Origin: Hymenobacter sp. BRD128 | GTDB taxonomy: Bacteria > Bacteroidota > Bacteroidia > Cytophagales > Hymenobacteraceae | Direction: 5' to 3' | Assembly: GCF_013256625.1 (NCBI RefSeq) | Contig: NZ_CP053908.1 | Location: 3,038,001 to 3,102,000, forward strand | Length of the DNA stretch: 64,000 nt | In this document: positions 18,501-26,766 of the stretch, piece by piece | Layout of the letters: each line of letters begins with the position of its first letter | Position numbering within the stretch: the stretch's first letter is position 1 | Notes under the pieces: model-generated | Seen by the model: only the letters and a program-made list of their open reading frames with translations | Databases searched by the model: none | What the model was told of the DNA's origin: nothing | Position numbers and translations under genes: made by a program

Positions 18501-18785
18501 CTTTTCCAGCAGGGCGATGGCCTTTTCGTCGGCATCATTTTCCTTGTTCTCGAGCAGCCTGATTTTGTAGAGCAGCGCCCGCACGTAGGCCGGGGTATTG
18601 TTTTCCTTTTTGGCCTGCTGGTAGATTTTCTCGACCAGCGGCGCGGCGCTGGCGGTTTGCTCCTTGGCCAGCAGGGCGTCAATCTTCTTCCACTGCGCGG
18701 CCAGCGGCGAGGGCGGGGTGGGCGCGGCCGAGTCGGCGAGAAAGGTGGTCATTAGCAGGCAGCAGAAAAGCAGAAGGTAGCGCAT
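12579..18785 (-). CDS. Alpha-2-macroglobulin family protein (very large, with thioester motif)
   Basis: 2068 residues from the ATG at 18785, which opens a signal peptide (RYLLLFCCLLMTTFLADSAA); the frame's extra 21 upstream codons look non-coding. Bacterial alpha-2-macroglobulins trap proteases in the periplasm. Residues ~1-600 are a helical and strand-rich N-terminal region common to Bacteroidota members. The MG2 motif (RAIYRPGQTVYFKG) lies near residue 620 and the macroglobulin domain AFWQPALRADATGDVVLEF near ~1250. The thioester segment EYPYECSEQTFARLY has Cys1517 and Gln1520 in the CxEQ pattern, followed by the helical thioester domain and a C-terminal receptor-like domain. Odd points: a repeat element is inserted in frame at 14469-14573, and a segment LQGKVSGLVIRG (~residue 1220) recalls SusC plug sequences. 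Confidence 0.9.
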   Translation of the reverse strand: MRYLLLFCCLLMTTFLADSAAPTPPSPLAAQWKKIDALLAKEQTASAAPLVEKIYQQAKKENNTPAYVRALLYKIRLLENKENDADEKAIALLEKDLKTAQFPARPILHSLLGGLYSAYYNEHRYQLYERTNGAAPTTDQATPGRADGGTSLATWDAGRLAAAIVRHYEQSVEDEPQRQLKTTLADLGDLATNGDAEGRALRPTLYDLLAQRAIAGLQNQELYITKPEQQWQPTDPKLFGSAQEFAALKLTAPAADSLNGQLLALRLLQRLTAARLAAGNPAALADVDLQRLDYLHSLTEGTNVASQYEPALARLAAQYQALPISAEFIARQAEARHAANDNVAAVTLTRAAETRFPASRGAARARQLRASIEQPELAFSAADVVVPGQPWRLDLTARNVTELHAWAYRITANEWQRGTGYDPQNRPLAKRFARALRAAPAATWAVPLPASPVDYKEQKLAAAGATLPAGYYLILLSNKAQLSTDPTAKAAPAGAVTAWAVLGASQLSLVHRTNAATGATALLLLDRATGAPLAGVKNQATFNVYNRATQRDDRRLGDVRPTSATGEVEIPGPNKASAALGREQLSGVRSWLGRDTLFTPLNAYYFPGRTDGIEQPQRRTFLFTDRAIYRPGQTVYFKGILTQSLGGKASLLTGQPVSLRLVDVNGQTVQALPFTTSDFGSFNGSLMLPTSLLNGEMQLQTDHGSLAFAVEDYKRPTFLVTLDSVAGRPQFGQPLTINGRARAYAGQATDGASVKYHVTRRELLPLFNVALYRSRAMYPGGGRSQEIAHGTATTDAEGRFAITFTPPLVPRQPGRGGWEPGYLFEVTADVTDAAGETRTGTRNVVMGRNPLSLRLIGPAQADKAQLPAFTLLGTNATGEPLPATGTLRLLARRYRPNPPGVPGPAPETTDHELPAELVKTQPFDTHASPVLDLKAALANLPTGRYRLEAQAAGPDSARASLDFTLFDSQAATVPFVTPDWFVALADTVAPGQPASLLLGSSEADARILLEVERGGQLLRREWLTLKAGEQRRLAVASGPAEARGPLYLHTTQVRDGRLYRHDATVQVTEQPQPLRLALATFRDRLAPGQRETWRLTIRQANGQPADAELLATLYDQSLDVFRPHSFERLEFGGNYFPARFGWQGEFGELNSENLFENEETDETTAIQYPSLNAWESHLAPPKMVTVKFTAPVVKRDEDGVPGTAPSPRARAASPMMALQGKVSGLVIRGNGYVHADDSNAQPKPAPDLSIIAARRDFRETAFWQPALRADATGDVVLEFQMPEAVTRWQLLALAHDRSLHTGQLARQLVTQKEIQLTPNAPRFLRPGDAFTFPAKFSNLTDHATSGTAQLFLLDAATGQDITSQLIKGPAQLPVSAAAHQSAALGWELAIPADFAPVAVTYRVVAESQSTVNSEQLADKKSKKKIRQAPLSQGEGSGVRFSDGEENTLPVLPNRILITESLPLPLVGPATREFELKKLTNTASPTRRNYSLTLELTANPAWYAVQSLPYLLEYPYECSEQTFARLYANLLAAQILKSNPRFRTVLAEWQRQAQSGTAAQQNALAGKLAQNQELKNILLQETPWVRDAQGEAERLARLSTLFDEARLKAETARTLAKLQAMQLPDGSFPWFENMPADRYITQLIVAGFGKLQKLGAFDASQDNTARNILQHALHYLDGALARDYAELRRQKAVKLADNHLDDLEIQALYARSFWLAQPVAAEAKTAYAYYRTQAATHWTGQTRYLQAQLALALFRENAQAPAAQAVMRALAENALHSSELGMYWKDVQPGYYWCEAPVETQATLIEAFDEIKNDQKSVDELKLWLLAHKQTHSWESTRATADACYALLLRGPSWLAPAQPLQVTVGGQAIKPETTQAGTGYYKQTWPAADIQPAQGKVTVTKADAGPAWGALYWQYFEDLDKVTPAASPLSVERQLYRETRTGAGPQLERITAATPLRVGDALVVRLVLRTDRALEYVHLKDQRAAGLEPINQLSGYRYQAGLGYYESPRDAAANFFLSEVPRGTHVFEYRLRASQTGNFSGGLSQVQCLYAPEFGATSAGQRLAIAPQ
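14469..14573. repeat. Composite palindromic repeat inserted in frame in the macroglobulin gene
   Basis: Two repeat families lie side by side inside the coding region. 14469-14505 carries CCCTCTCC-TTGG-GAGAGGG (family B), and 14534-14573 carries CTGCTAACTGCTCACTG, the same type as the arms at 22458-22544. The segment I delimit is 105 bases, a multiple of three, and has no stop in the gene's frame, so it adds ~35 residues (reading about QSTVNSEQLADKKSKKK and then APLSQGEGSGVRF) that look unlike the rest of the protein. Confidence 0.75.
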
Positions 18786-18923
18786 AAAGGCGGGCCGCAC
18801 GGCCGGGGTTATCGCTCCAAAGATGCCAGAACCAAGCCAAGTGCACACGGCCTTCGGGGGCTGGTGGCCAGTGCGCGGCCATTACTGCTTTGCCGACATA
18901 AAGATACTTCGTTGTTTTTTGCC

Positions 18924-18968
18924 TATGTCGCAAACATACGGCATGGTGTGTCGTATGTTTGCGACATA
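18924..18968. promoter_or_regulatory. Palindromic operator for ArsR
   Basis: Perfect 17-base arms, TATGTCGCAAACATACG at 18924-18940 and its reverse complement at 18952-18968, with an 11-base spacer. It lies 15 bases before the GTG start of an ArsR-type repressor and spans where the promoter should be. This fits autoregulation: the dimer binds without metalloid and is released by it. Confidence 0.85.
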
Positions 18969-18983
18969 AAAACCTCAGAGCCC

Positions 18984-19334
18984 GTGTCGCACGCCAAAAC
19001 CGCCGCCTTCACTACCGAGCAGCAGCAGCTGGCGCGCGTCGCCAAAGCCCTGGCCCACCCGGCGCGCGTGGCCATTGTGCAGCTGCTGGCCAGCAAGCAA
19101 ACCTGCATTTCGGGCGATATCGCCGCCGAGCTGCCGCTCTCCCGGACCACCGTTTTCCAGCACTTGCAGGAGTTAAAGGCGCTCGACCTCATTCGGGGCG
19201 AAATCGAGGGCCTCACCGTCTGCTATTGCCTCAATACTGAACTGCTGCGCCAGGTGCAGCAGCAGTTTGCCACCTTTTTTGCCGCCGCCACCGCTAGCCC
19301 TGCCTGCGGGCCGGGCACGGCCTGCGCCGCCTAA
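18984..19334 (+). CDS. arsR: ArsR-family metalloid-responsive repressor
   Basis: 116 residues from GTG 18984. The frame is open back to an ATG at 18864, but that would place the operator inside the gene, so the internal GTG after the operator is chosen. Winged-helix fold: VAKALAHPARVAIVQLLASKQTC, then GDIAAELPLSRTTVFQHLQELKALDLI and the wing REGEIEGLTVCYC-like segment. Cys residues at the start of helix 3 (KQTCISGD), in the wing region and at the C-terminus (SPACGPGTAC) could bind arsenite. First gene of a four-gene arsenic operon. Bacteroidota ArsR proteins linked to DUF6428 and ArsC commonly have this form. Confidence 0.88.
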   Translation: MSHAKTAAFTTEQQQLARVAKALAHPARVAIVQLLASKQTCISGDIAAELPLSRTTVFQHLQELKALDLIRGEIEGLTVCYCLNTELLRQVQQQFATFFAAATASPACGPGTACAA

Positions 19335-19358
19335 TCTTTTTACTTTTTCTTGCTCATC

Positions 19359-19817
19359 ATGCTTATCTCCGAAATGAAGCAGGCCCTGACCGGGCTGGCG
19401 GCCGTCAACTTTCGCCTGCCCGGTGGCACCTACCTACCCAGCCACTTTCACGTGACGGAGGTGGGCCTGGTAACCAAGCACTTCATCGACTGCGGCGGCG
19501 TGGAGCGCCGCGAAACCGTGGCCAATTTCCAGCTCTGGGAGGCCGGCGACTACGACCACCGGCTAGCCCCGCAAAAATTTCTGCACATCCTGCAGCTGTC
19601 GGAGCGCATTTTGGGTAGCGAAGAACTACCCATTGAAGTAGAGTACCAGCAGGCCACCATCGGCAAGTTTGGGCTAGCCTTCGACGGCACCGATTTTGTG
19701 CTCACGCCCAAGCAAACGGCCTGCCTGGCGCAGGATGCGTGCGGAATTCCCGGTTTCAGCCTGGAGTTGCCGCAGTTGCAAACCGTTGGCTGCACGCCCG
19801 GCGGCGGGTGCTGCTAG
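19359..19817 (+). CDS. DUF6428 family protein of arsenic operons
   Basis: 152 residues from ATG 19359 (a TTG lies three codons upstream). It matches what I know of DUF6428: the N-terminal LPGGTYLPSHFHVTEVGLVTKHFIDCGG contains a His pair (HFH) that looks like a cupin-type metal site, and the C-terminus is Cys-rich (TACLAQDACGIPG and CTPGGGCC). The family is found next to arsR and arsC in Bacteroidota and some Proteobacteria, but its biochemical role is not established to my knowledge. The Cys/His content fits binding of metal or arsenite; that is inference. It lies 24 bases after arsR and 39 before the acetyltransferase, in one operon. Confidence 0.82.
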   Translation: MLISEMKQALTGLAAVNFRLPGGTYLPSHFHVTEVGLVTKHFIDCGGVERRETVANFQLWEAGDYDHRLAPQKFLHILQLSERILGSEELPIEVEYQQATIGKFGLAFDGTDFVLTPKQTACLAQDACGIPGFSLELPQLQTVGCTPGGGCC

Positions 19818-19856
19818 CCTGAGAACTGGCTTTTACTTCGTATTTCTTGCCTGGTG

Positions 19857-20366
19857 ATGTCACCCTCTGCTCCGCTACTTATTGAGCCGCTGGCCGCCGC
19901 GCACTGGCCGGCCGTGCGGGCCATCTACGAAGCCGGCATTGCTACCGGCCAGGCCACTTTCACCACCGAGGCCCCCACCTGGGGCGCCTGGGATGCCGGC
20001 CACCTGGCCCACTGCCGCCTGGTAGCCACCGATGCCGCCGGCCAGGTATTGGGCTGGGCGGCGCTCTCGCCGGTGTCGAGCCGCTGCGTGTACGCGGGCG
20101 TGGCCGAGGTGAGCATCTACATCGCGGCCGAGGCCCGGGGCCGGGGCGTGGGCCGGCAGCTGCTGGCCGCCCTGGTGGCCGCGTCGGAGCAGCACGGCCT
20201 GTGGACGCTGCAGGCGGGTATTTTTCCGGAGAACGCGGCTAGCCTGGCGCTGCACGCTGGCCAAGGCTTCCGCACGGTGGGACGGCGCGCGCGCATCAGC
20301 CAGCTGCGCGGCCAGTGGCGCGATACGCTGCTGCTGGAGCGCCGCAGCGCCGTGGTGGGCGTTTGA
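19857..20366 (+). CDS. GNAT acetyltransferase, ArsN/phosphinothricin acetyltransferase type
   Basis: 169 residues from ATG 19857 (GTG one codon earlier is possible). GNAT fold: the substrate motif IYEAGIATGQATFTTEAPTW and the acetyl-CoA loop YIAAEARGRGVGRQLLAAL, ending in GQWRDTLLLERR, are the hallmarks of the phosphinothricin/methionine-sulfoximine acetyltransferase branch. Members inside ars operons (ArsN1) acetylate the arsenic antibiotic arsinothricin; the position between DUF6428 and arsC supports that role here. An alternative substrate is phosphinothricin or an amino-acid analogue. Confidence 0.87.
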   Translation: MSPSAPLLIEPLAAAHWPAVRAIYEAGIATGQATFTTEAPTWGAWDAGHLAHCRLVATDAAGQVLGWAALSPVSSRCVYAGVAEVSIYIAAEARGRGVGRQLLAALVAASEQHGLWTLQAGIFPENAASLALHAGQGFRTVGRRARISQLRGQWRDTLLLERRSAVVGV

Positions 20367-20459
20367 CTATTTGCTGCTACTGTACCTGCCTCGGGCGGGC
20401 GGCCTAAAAGCGTGGCTCGGGGCGGCCGTGGGTATTCTCATCAGTTTTTTATCTTTATA

Positions 20460-20888
20460 ATGACGACCCTTCCCAACATTCTGGTGCTATGCACCGGCAA
20501 CTCGTGCCGCAGCCAGCTGCTGCACGGCTACCTGGAGCAATTGCTAGGCGGGCGCGCGGCCGTGTACTCGGCCGGCGTCGAAACCCACGGCCTCAACCCG
20601 CGCGCCGTGCGGGTGATGGCCGAGGACGGCATTAACATCTCGCACCACACCAGCAACCACGTGGATGAGTACGCGGCCATACCATTCACTTATGTGCTCA
20701 CCGTGTGCGACCACGCCAAGGAGGTGTGCCCGGTTTTTCCGTCTTCAGCCAAGCGGCTGCACCATAATTTTCCCGACCCGGCCAAGGCTACGGGCAGCGA
20801 GGAAGCAGTAATGCAGCAGTTTCGGGCCGTGCGCGACCAGGTGAAAGCCTACGCGCAAGACTTCACCCGGCAGTACTTTCCGGGCTAA
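20460..20888 (+). CDS. arsC: Arsenate reductase, thioredoxin-coupled low-molecular-weight phosphatase type
   Basis: 142 residues from ATG 20460; 16 upstream codons in frame look non-coding. The P-loop is CTGNSCRS (C-x5-R-S; Cys11, Arg17) and the disulfide relay is TVCDHAKEVCP (Cys83 and Cys90), matching the Cys10/82/89 triad of the staphylococcal enzyme. It should reduce arsenate to arsenite with thioredoxin. It is the last gene of the operon, yet no arsenite exporter (Acr3 or ArsB) follows: the next gene is convergent mreD, whose stop codon shares bases with this one. Confidence 0.92.
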   Translation: MTTLPNILVLCTGNSCRSQLLHGYLEQLLGGRAAVYSAGVETHGLNPRAVRVMAEDGINISHHTSNHVDEYAAIPFTYVLTVCDHAKEVCPVFPSSAKRLHHNFPDPAKATGSEEAVMQQFRAVRDQVKAYAQDFTRQYFPG

Positions 20889-21412
20889 CTGCGGCCGCGA
20901 CGCACCGGAAAAAACAACAGCTGCACAATCAACAGCGCGGTGCTCGTGAACACGATGCTCACCCCTACCCGAGCCAGCGTGAGCAGCGGGTGCTGAAACG
21001 AGCCTAGCTCCAGGAAAAAATAGGCGGCGTGGTGCAGGCTTACCAGCAGCAGCAGGTACACCATAAACCACTGCCAGCCCATCTGGTGTACGTTCACGGT
21101 ATCCTGGGCGTCGTAGCCATCGCGCGGGGTAAGCAGGCGCAGCACCCAGGGGCGCAGGTAGGCCAGCAGCACGGCCGCCGCCGCGTGCAGCCCGCCGGTG
21201 TCGTAGCTGATATCCATGGCTAGCCCCATGCCGAAGCCCAGCAGCAGCTGCAGCGAAATGGGCGTAGCCAGCGGCAAAAACAGCACGAAGCCCAGATATA
21301 GAAAACACCAGCCCAGCCCAAACAGCGAGAGCTGCCCCACCAGCAGCACCTGCACCGCCGCGTACAGCCCAAAACGCAGCAACTGCCGCACGAGTACCCC
21401 TAGCACACTCAT
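20885..21412 (-). CDS. mreD: Rod shape-determining protein MreD
   Basis: 175-residue hydrophobic protein from ATG 21412 (ATGA overlap with mreC); the longer frame upstream is antisense to nothing useful and overlaps mreC. About five membrane helices (FGLYAAVQVLLVGQLSLFG; LLLGFGMGLAMDISYDTGG; FMVYLLLLVSLHHAAYFF; VGVSIVFTSTALLIVQLLF). Length, helix pattern, the GLAMDxxYDTxGLHA motif and the position after mreB and mreC identify MreD, the membrane partner of the elongasome. Its stop overlaps the stop of convergent arsC. Confidence 0.9.
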   Translation of the reverse strand: MSVLGVLVRQLLRFGLYAAVQVLLVGQLSLFGLGWCFLYLGFVLFLPLATPISLQLLLGFGMGLAMDISYDTGGLHAAAAVLLAYLRPWVLRLLTPRDGYDAQDTVNVHQMGWQWFMVYLLLLVSLHHAAYFFLELGSFQHPLLTLARVGVSIVFTSTALLIVQLLFFPVRRGRS

Positions 21413-22452
21413 CGATTGGGGCGCGTGGGCTGTTTGGCGGGGGCCTTCACCGGGGCCGGCTCGGGCGCCGTGAGGGCCGTTTCGAGCGAGTCGCGCTCGG
21501 TGCGGGGGCGGTTGTGCACCACGTATACGTAGGTGAGGCGGCTGAAATCGACCCCTAGCCGCAGCCGCACGGTCCAGAAATTCTTGTCCGGCTCCTTCAC
21601 AAACGACTCGACGGTGCCCACAAATACGCCCTCCGGATACACGGCGTTGTAGCCCGACGTCACCACCGTGTCGCCGCGCACCAGGCGGTTCTGGCGCGGA
21701 ATGTAGTCGAGCAGCGCGTGGCTGTAGTCGTCGCCGGGCCATTTCACGCTGCCAAAGGTACCGTCGCGCTTTATTTTGGCCGCCACCGCCATCTTCGAGT
21801 GCAGCAGCGAGAACACCGTGGCGTAGTGCGCGCTGGCCGATTTTACCTGGCCTACCACGCCGGCCGCGCTCACCACCCCTAGCCCCGGCTGCACGCCATC
21901 GGCGGTGCCCACGTTCAGGGTCAAGTAGTTATCCACGGCGCGCAGCGAGTTATTAAGCACCCGCGCTGCCACCAGCGGGTATTCCACGTCGCGGGTAGCC
22001 AGCTTGGCGCCGCCCAGCAGCAGCGTGTCGGGGCGGGCCAGCGCACTCGGTTTTTTGAGCTTGGTATTCTGCACCAATCCGGGCACCGTGGTAGTGGCCG
22101 CCAGCGCCTGGCCAGGGTCGGGCCGCAGGTGGCGGTAGATGATATTGCCCAGCGTGTCGCGGCCCACGGGCAGCGAGTCGGCCTCGCGGCGCGTGAAGTC
22201 GGGTGGATAGAGCTGCTGGCGCAGCCGGGCATTGTCGGCCAGCAGCTGCCGGTTCAGCTCATCGAGCCGAAAGTAGTCGGTTATCTGGGTGCGGCGGGCC
22301 AGCACGGCGCCCGCGTAGGCATTGGCCGAGTTGAAAAACGCCGCCCGCTGGTACGAGCTATTGGTAACAAACAGAAATAAGCTCACCACTTCCAGCAGCA
22401 CAAAGAGCATCACCCCCTGGAAGCGCAGCAGAAACGCGATGAGATTACGCAT
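21409..22452 (-). CDS. mreC: Rod shape-determining protein MreC
   Basis: 347 residues: short cytoplasmic start, one transmembrane helix (~13-30, GVMLFVLLEVVSLFLFV), a coiled coil (~60-85, YFRLDELNRQLLADNARLRQQ) and the periplasmic two-barrel domain (ARVLNNSLRAVDNYLTLNVGTADGV; GVVGQVKSASAHYATVFSLLHSKMAVAAKI; VVTSGYNAVYPEGVFVGTVESF). The protein links cytoplasmic MreB to cell-wall synthases. A Pro/Lys-rich tail (APVKAPAKQPTRPNR) ends the protein. Its stop overlaps the mreD start. Confidence 0.95.
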   Translation of the reverse strand: MRNLIAFLLRFQGVMLFVLLEVVSLFLFVTNSSYQRAAFFNSANAYAGAVLARRTQITDYFRLDELNRQLLADNARLRQQLYPPDFTRREADSLPVGRDTLGNIIYRHLRPDPGQALAATTTVPGLVQNTKLKKPSALARPDTLLLGGAKLATRDVEYPLVAARVLNNSLRAVDNYLTLNVGTADGVQPGLGVVSAAGVVGQVKSASAHYATVFSLLHSKMAVAAKIKRDGTFGSVKWPGDDYSHALLDYIPRQNRLVRGDTVVTSGYNAVYPEGVFVGTVESFVKEPDKNFWTVRLRLGVDFSRLTYVYVVHNRPRTERDSLETALTAPEPAPVKAPAKQPTRPNR

Positions 22453-22457
22453 GAGTT

Positions 22458-22544
22458 AACTGACAGTGAGCAGCAAGCAGTGAGCAGTGAACAAGTAGCG
22501 AACTCCTTCTTCAACTGCCCACTGCTTGCTGCTCATTACTCATT
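22458..22544. repeat. Palindrome between mreB and mreC
   Basis: Imperfect arms at about 22458-22488 and 22514-22544, sharing TGAGCAGCAAGCAGTG with a single mismatch nearby. The sequence type (repeated AGCAGTGAGCAGTGA) is the same as 14534-14573 in the macroglobulin gene. It abuts the mreB stop and mreC start, so it could tune expression between the two genes through an RNA hairpin. Confidence 0.85.
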
Positions 22545-23568
22545 AAGTCAGAAGAACGCCCCGGAAGCCCTGAATGTCCTTGATGGCTTTGCCGGTGCCG
22601 CGCACCACGGCGCGCAGCGGGTCTTCGGCAATGTGGATGGGCAGCTTGGTTTTGGCGGCCAGGCGCTTGTCGAGGCCGCGCAGCAGCGCGCCGCCGCCCG
22701 TGAGGTGAATGCCGTTCTCGTAAATGTCGGCCGACAGCTCGGGCGGGCTGATTTCCAGCGCCTTCAGCACGGCTTCCTCGATTTTAGCCACTGATTTGTC
22801 AAGGGCGATGGCGATTTCCGACGAGGTTACTTTTATCACTTTCGGAATGCCCGTCATCAGGTCGCGGCCGCGCACCTCGTAGTCGGGCGGCGAATTGTCG
22901 AGCTCGGTGAGGGCCGCGCCTACTTCAATCTTGATGCGCTCGGCCGAGCGCTCGCCAATGAGCAGGTTGTGCTGCCGGCGCATGTAGTCGAGAATATCCT
23001 GGTTGAACACGTCGCCGGCCGTCTTAATTGACTGGTCGCACACGATGCCCGAAAGCGCGATAACCGCAATTTCGGTGGTGCCACCCCCGATGTCGATAAT
23101 CATCGAGCCCACGGGCTGCTCCACATCAATACCGATGCCAATGGCGGCGGCCATCGGCTCCTGAATCATCCACACTTCCTTAGCGCCGGCGTGCTCGGCC
23201 GAGTCGCGCACGGCGCGCTTCTCCACTTCCGTGATGCCGCTCGGAATGCAGATAACCATGCGGTGCGAGGGCTGAAACAGTCGGTTGCGGGTATCGATGA
23301 GCCGGATGAGGCCCTTTATCATTTCCTCGGCGGCGTGGAAGTCGGCAATTACCCCGTCTTTCAGCGGCCGGATGGTCTTGATATTGTCGTGCGTCTTTTC
23401 GTGCATCTGCTGGGCCTTGCTGCCGACAGCGATGACTTTATTGGTGGTGCGGTCCTTGGCAATGATGCTCGGCTCGTCCACCACAATCTTGTCATTGTGA
23501 ATGATTAGCGTATTGGCAGTGCCCAGGTCAATGGCAATGTCGCTGGTCAGGAAATTGAAGAACCCCAT
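22543..23568 (-). CDS. mreB: Rod shape-determining protein MreB (actin homologue)
   Basis: 341 residues, normal length. Phosphate-binding motifs of the actin fold are visible: DLGTANTLI near the start, MIIDIGGGTTEIAVI in the middle, and LTGGGALLRGLDKRL near the C-terminus. MreB filaments position the cell-wall elongation machinery in rod-shaped cells. First gene of the mreBCD unit, with a promoter box about 40 bases upstream. The N-terminus (GFFNFLTSDIAIDLG) retains the usual membrane-binding hydrophobic start. Confidence 0.97.
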   Translation of the reverse strand: MGFFNFLTSDIAIDLGTANTLIIHNDKIVVDEPSIIAKDRTTNKVIAVGSKAQQMHEKTHDNIKTIRPLKDGVIADFHAAEEMIKGLIRLIDTRNRLFQPSHRMVICIPSGITEVEKRAVRDSAEHAGAKEVWMIQEPMAAAIGIGIDVEQPVGSMIIDIGGGTTEIAVIALSGIVCDQSIKTAGDVFNQDILDYMRRQHNLLIGERSAERIKIEVGAALTELDNSPPDYEVRGRDLMTGIPKVIKVTSSEIAIALDKSVAKIEEAVLKALEISPPELSADIYENGIHLTGGGALLRGLDKRLAAKTKLPIHIAEDPLRAVVRGTGKAIKDIQGFRGVLLT

Positions 23569-23608
23569 TTAGATAGCTTAGCCAGGAATAGGAAGCGGTA
23601 GCAAGAAA

Positions 23609-23616
23609 CAAAGGTA
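23609..23616 (-). promoter_or_regulatory. Bacteroidota -7 promoter box upstream of mreB
   Basis: TACCTTTG on the minus strand, about 40 bases before the mreB start. It gives a leader of about 35 nucleotides. No clear -33 TTTG was found. Confidence 0.65.
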
Positions 23617-23624
23617 CAATAGAA

Positions 23625-23656
23625 CGAAGCCGGAATAAGTACAGTATCCGGCTTCG
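23625..23656 (-). terminator. Hairpin terminator after purH
   Basis: Nine-base arms (CGAAGCCGG and CCGGCTTCG) with a 14-base loop, about 20 bases after the purH stop and followed on the minus strand by TTCTATT. It separates purH from the mreB promoter. Confidence 0.75.
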
Positions 23657-23675
23657 CCCTACCCTAGCCACTTGC

Positions 23676-25220
<1,545 letters not shown>

Positions 25221-25311
25221 CGGCAGGGAAAGTTTAGGGGGTAAAATGCTGTGCGGAGTGCAAAAGCTGCCTCGCCCCTACCCGGCCAACCGCGGTAAGG
25301 GCTTGGCGCTG

Positions 25312-25319
25312 CAAAGGTA
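25312..25319 (-). promoter_or_regulatory. Bacteroidota -7 promoter box upstream of purH
   Basis: TACCTTTG on the minus strand, 92 bases before the purH start, giving a leader of ~85 nucleotides. A purine riboswitch was looked for in the leader and not recognised. Confidence 0.6.
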
Positions 25320-25446
25320 GCCCCATTGCCGGGGGCGGCGGCTTTTTTCAAAAACATAACTTGCCCCCCAAATGCGGCCGGCAACTTGCCGGCCCCGTTT
25401 GGAGTTATGCTAGCTTAACCGTTTGCTCACGCTTGCGCCCGTTTTA

Positions 25447-26739
25447 ATGACCGAATTCACGCCCGCCGACCAGCCCATCCATTCCATTCCCGAAGCACCT
25501 GGCCTCGTGGTGCCCACTCCGGCCGGGGTGGTGACTGCGGCGGCCCAGCTGGCCCCCCGCCTGCTGGCCCAGGCCGCCGCCACCGACACCGTAGGCGGCT
25601 TTCCGACCCAGGAAATGAGCTGGCTGCGCGAGGCGGGCCTGCTCTCAGCCGCCCTGCCCACCAGCCTGGGCGGCGCGGGACTGGGCGAGCCGGGTGCCGC
25701 GCTGGCCCTCTTGCAGGCGCTCTACCACATCGGGCGGGGCAACCTGGCGGTGGGCCGTCTCTGGGAAGGCCACGTGAATGCGCTGCTGCTCATTCGCTGC
25801 TTCGGTAGTCCGGCGCAGGTGGCCCGCGCCGCCGCCGATGCCCGCGCCGGCCACCTGTTTGGCGTCTGGAATACCGAAAACCCGGCCGATGGCGTGCGCC
25901 TGGAGCCGGCGCCCGGCGCGCTAGGCCGCTACCGCCTGCGCGGGGCCAAAACGTTTGCCTCGGGCGCGGGGCACATTACGCGGCCGGTGCTCACCGGGGC
26001 GCTGCCGGCGCCGGCAGCGCCCGTGGTGCGCCTCGACCAGGGGCCTATTCGGCCCGCCGTGCCTGGCCCGCCCGCGCCGCCCAGTGGCTGGCAGTTGGTG
26101 CTGCTGCGCGCCGATGAGCAGTCGCCGGTGCTGGACCGCAGCTTTTGGCGGCCGCTCGGCATGCGCGCCACGGCTAGCTTCCGGGCCGATTTTACGGGCC
26201 AGGAAGTCGGGGCCGATGACCTCATTGGCAAGCCTAATGACTACTACCGGGCACCGTGGTTTGGGGGCGGGGCGGCACGCTTCGCGGCCGTGCAGCTCGG
26301 CGGAGCCGCCGCCGTACTCGACGAAACGCGCCGCTTTTTGCGCCGCCTCGGCCGCACCGACGACCCCTACCAGCGCCAGCGCCTGGGCGAAATGCTGACC
26401 CTGCACGAAACCGGCCAGCGCTGGCTGCGCGGCGCCGCCGAAGTAGCGGCCCTGCCCGCCACGCCCACCGAGCCGCTGCCCGCGGCCCGCGCCGAGGCGC
26501 TGGCGGCGGCTTATGTAAACGCCCTGCGCACCACTACCGAAGACCTTTGCCTGCAAACCCTGCGCCTGGCTGAGCGTAGCGTAGGAGCGCGCGGACTGCT
26601 CCAGCCCGAGCCCTTCGAGCGCCTGCACCGCGACCTCACGCACTACCTGCGCCAGCCTGCGCCCGATGCCGCGCTGGCCGACGTGGGCCGTTTTGCCTTG
26701 GCCTCCGACAAGCCCGCTTACCAGCTTTTTCAGGGCTAG
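25447..26739 (+). CDS. Acyl-CoA dehydrogenase-like flavoprotein
   Basis: 430 residues from ATG 25447 (an upstream TTG at 25423 is less likely). The N-terminal helical domain (LREAGLLSAALPTSLGGAGLGEPGAAL; YHIGRGNLAVGRLWEGHVNAL) and the middle beta-domain (HLFGVWNTENPADGV; YRLRGAKTFASGAGHITRPVL) follow the acyl-CoA dehydrogenase pattern, with a C-terminal helical domain ending in ALASDKPAYQLF. The catalytic Glu cannot be placed with confidence and substrate is unknown. It begins a tight operon with a PIG-L deacetylase (27-base gap) and a NodS-like methyltransferase, so it more likely acts on an acyl chain or amine in a biosynthetic route than in bulk fatty-acid breakdown. Confidence 0.8.
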   Translation: MTEFTPADQPIHSIPEAPGLVVPTPAGVVTAAAQLAPRLLAQAAATDTVGGFPTQEMSWLREAGLLSAALPTSLGGAGLGEPGAALALLQALYHIGRGNLAVGRLWEGHVNALLLIRCFGSPAQVARAAADARAGHLFGVWNTENPADGVRLEPAPGALGRYRLRGAKTFASGAGHITRPVLTGALPAPAAPVVRLDQGPIRPAVPGPPAPPSGWQLVLLRADEQSPVLDRSFWRPLGMRATASFRADFTGQEVGADDLIGKPNDYYRAPWFGGGAARFAAVQLGGAAAVLDETRRFLRRLGRTDDPYQRQRLGEMLTLHETGQRWLRGAAEVAALPATPTEPLPAARAEALAAAYVNALRTTTEDLCLQTLRLAERSVGARGLLQPEPFERLHRDLTHYLRQPAPDAALADVGRFALASDKPAYQLFQG

Positions 26740-26766
26740 CCCGCTTTTTATCGCTTATTTTTTTGC

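Noticed and set aside
18864-18983. Upstream extension of ArsR
   Set aside because: It would include the operator and promoter region; GTG 18984 gives a normal-length ArsR.
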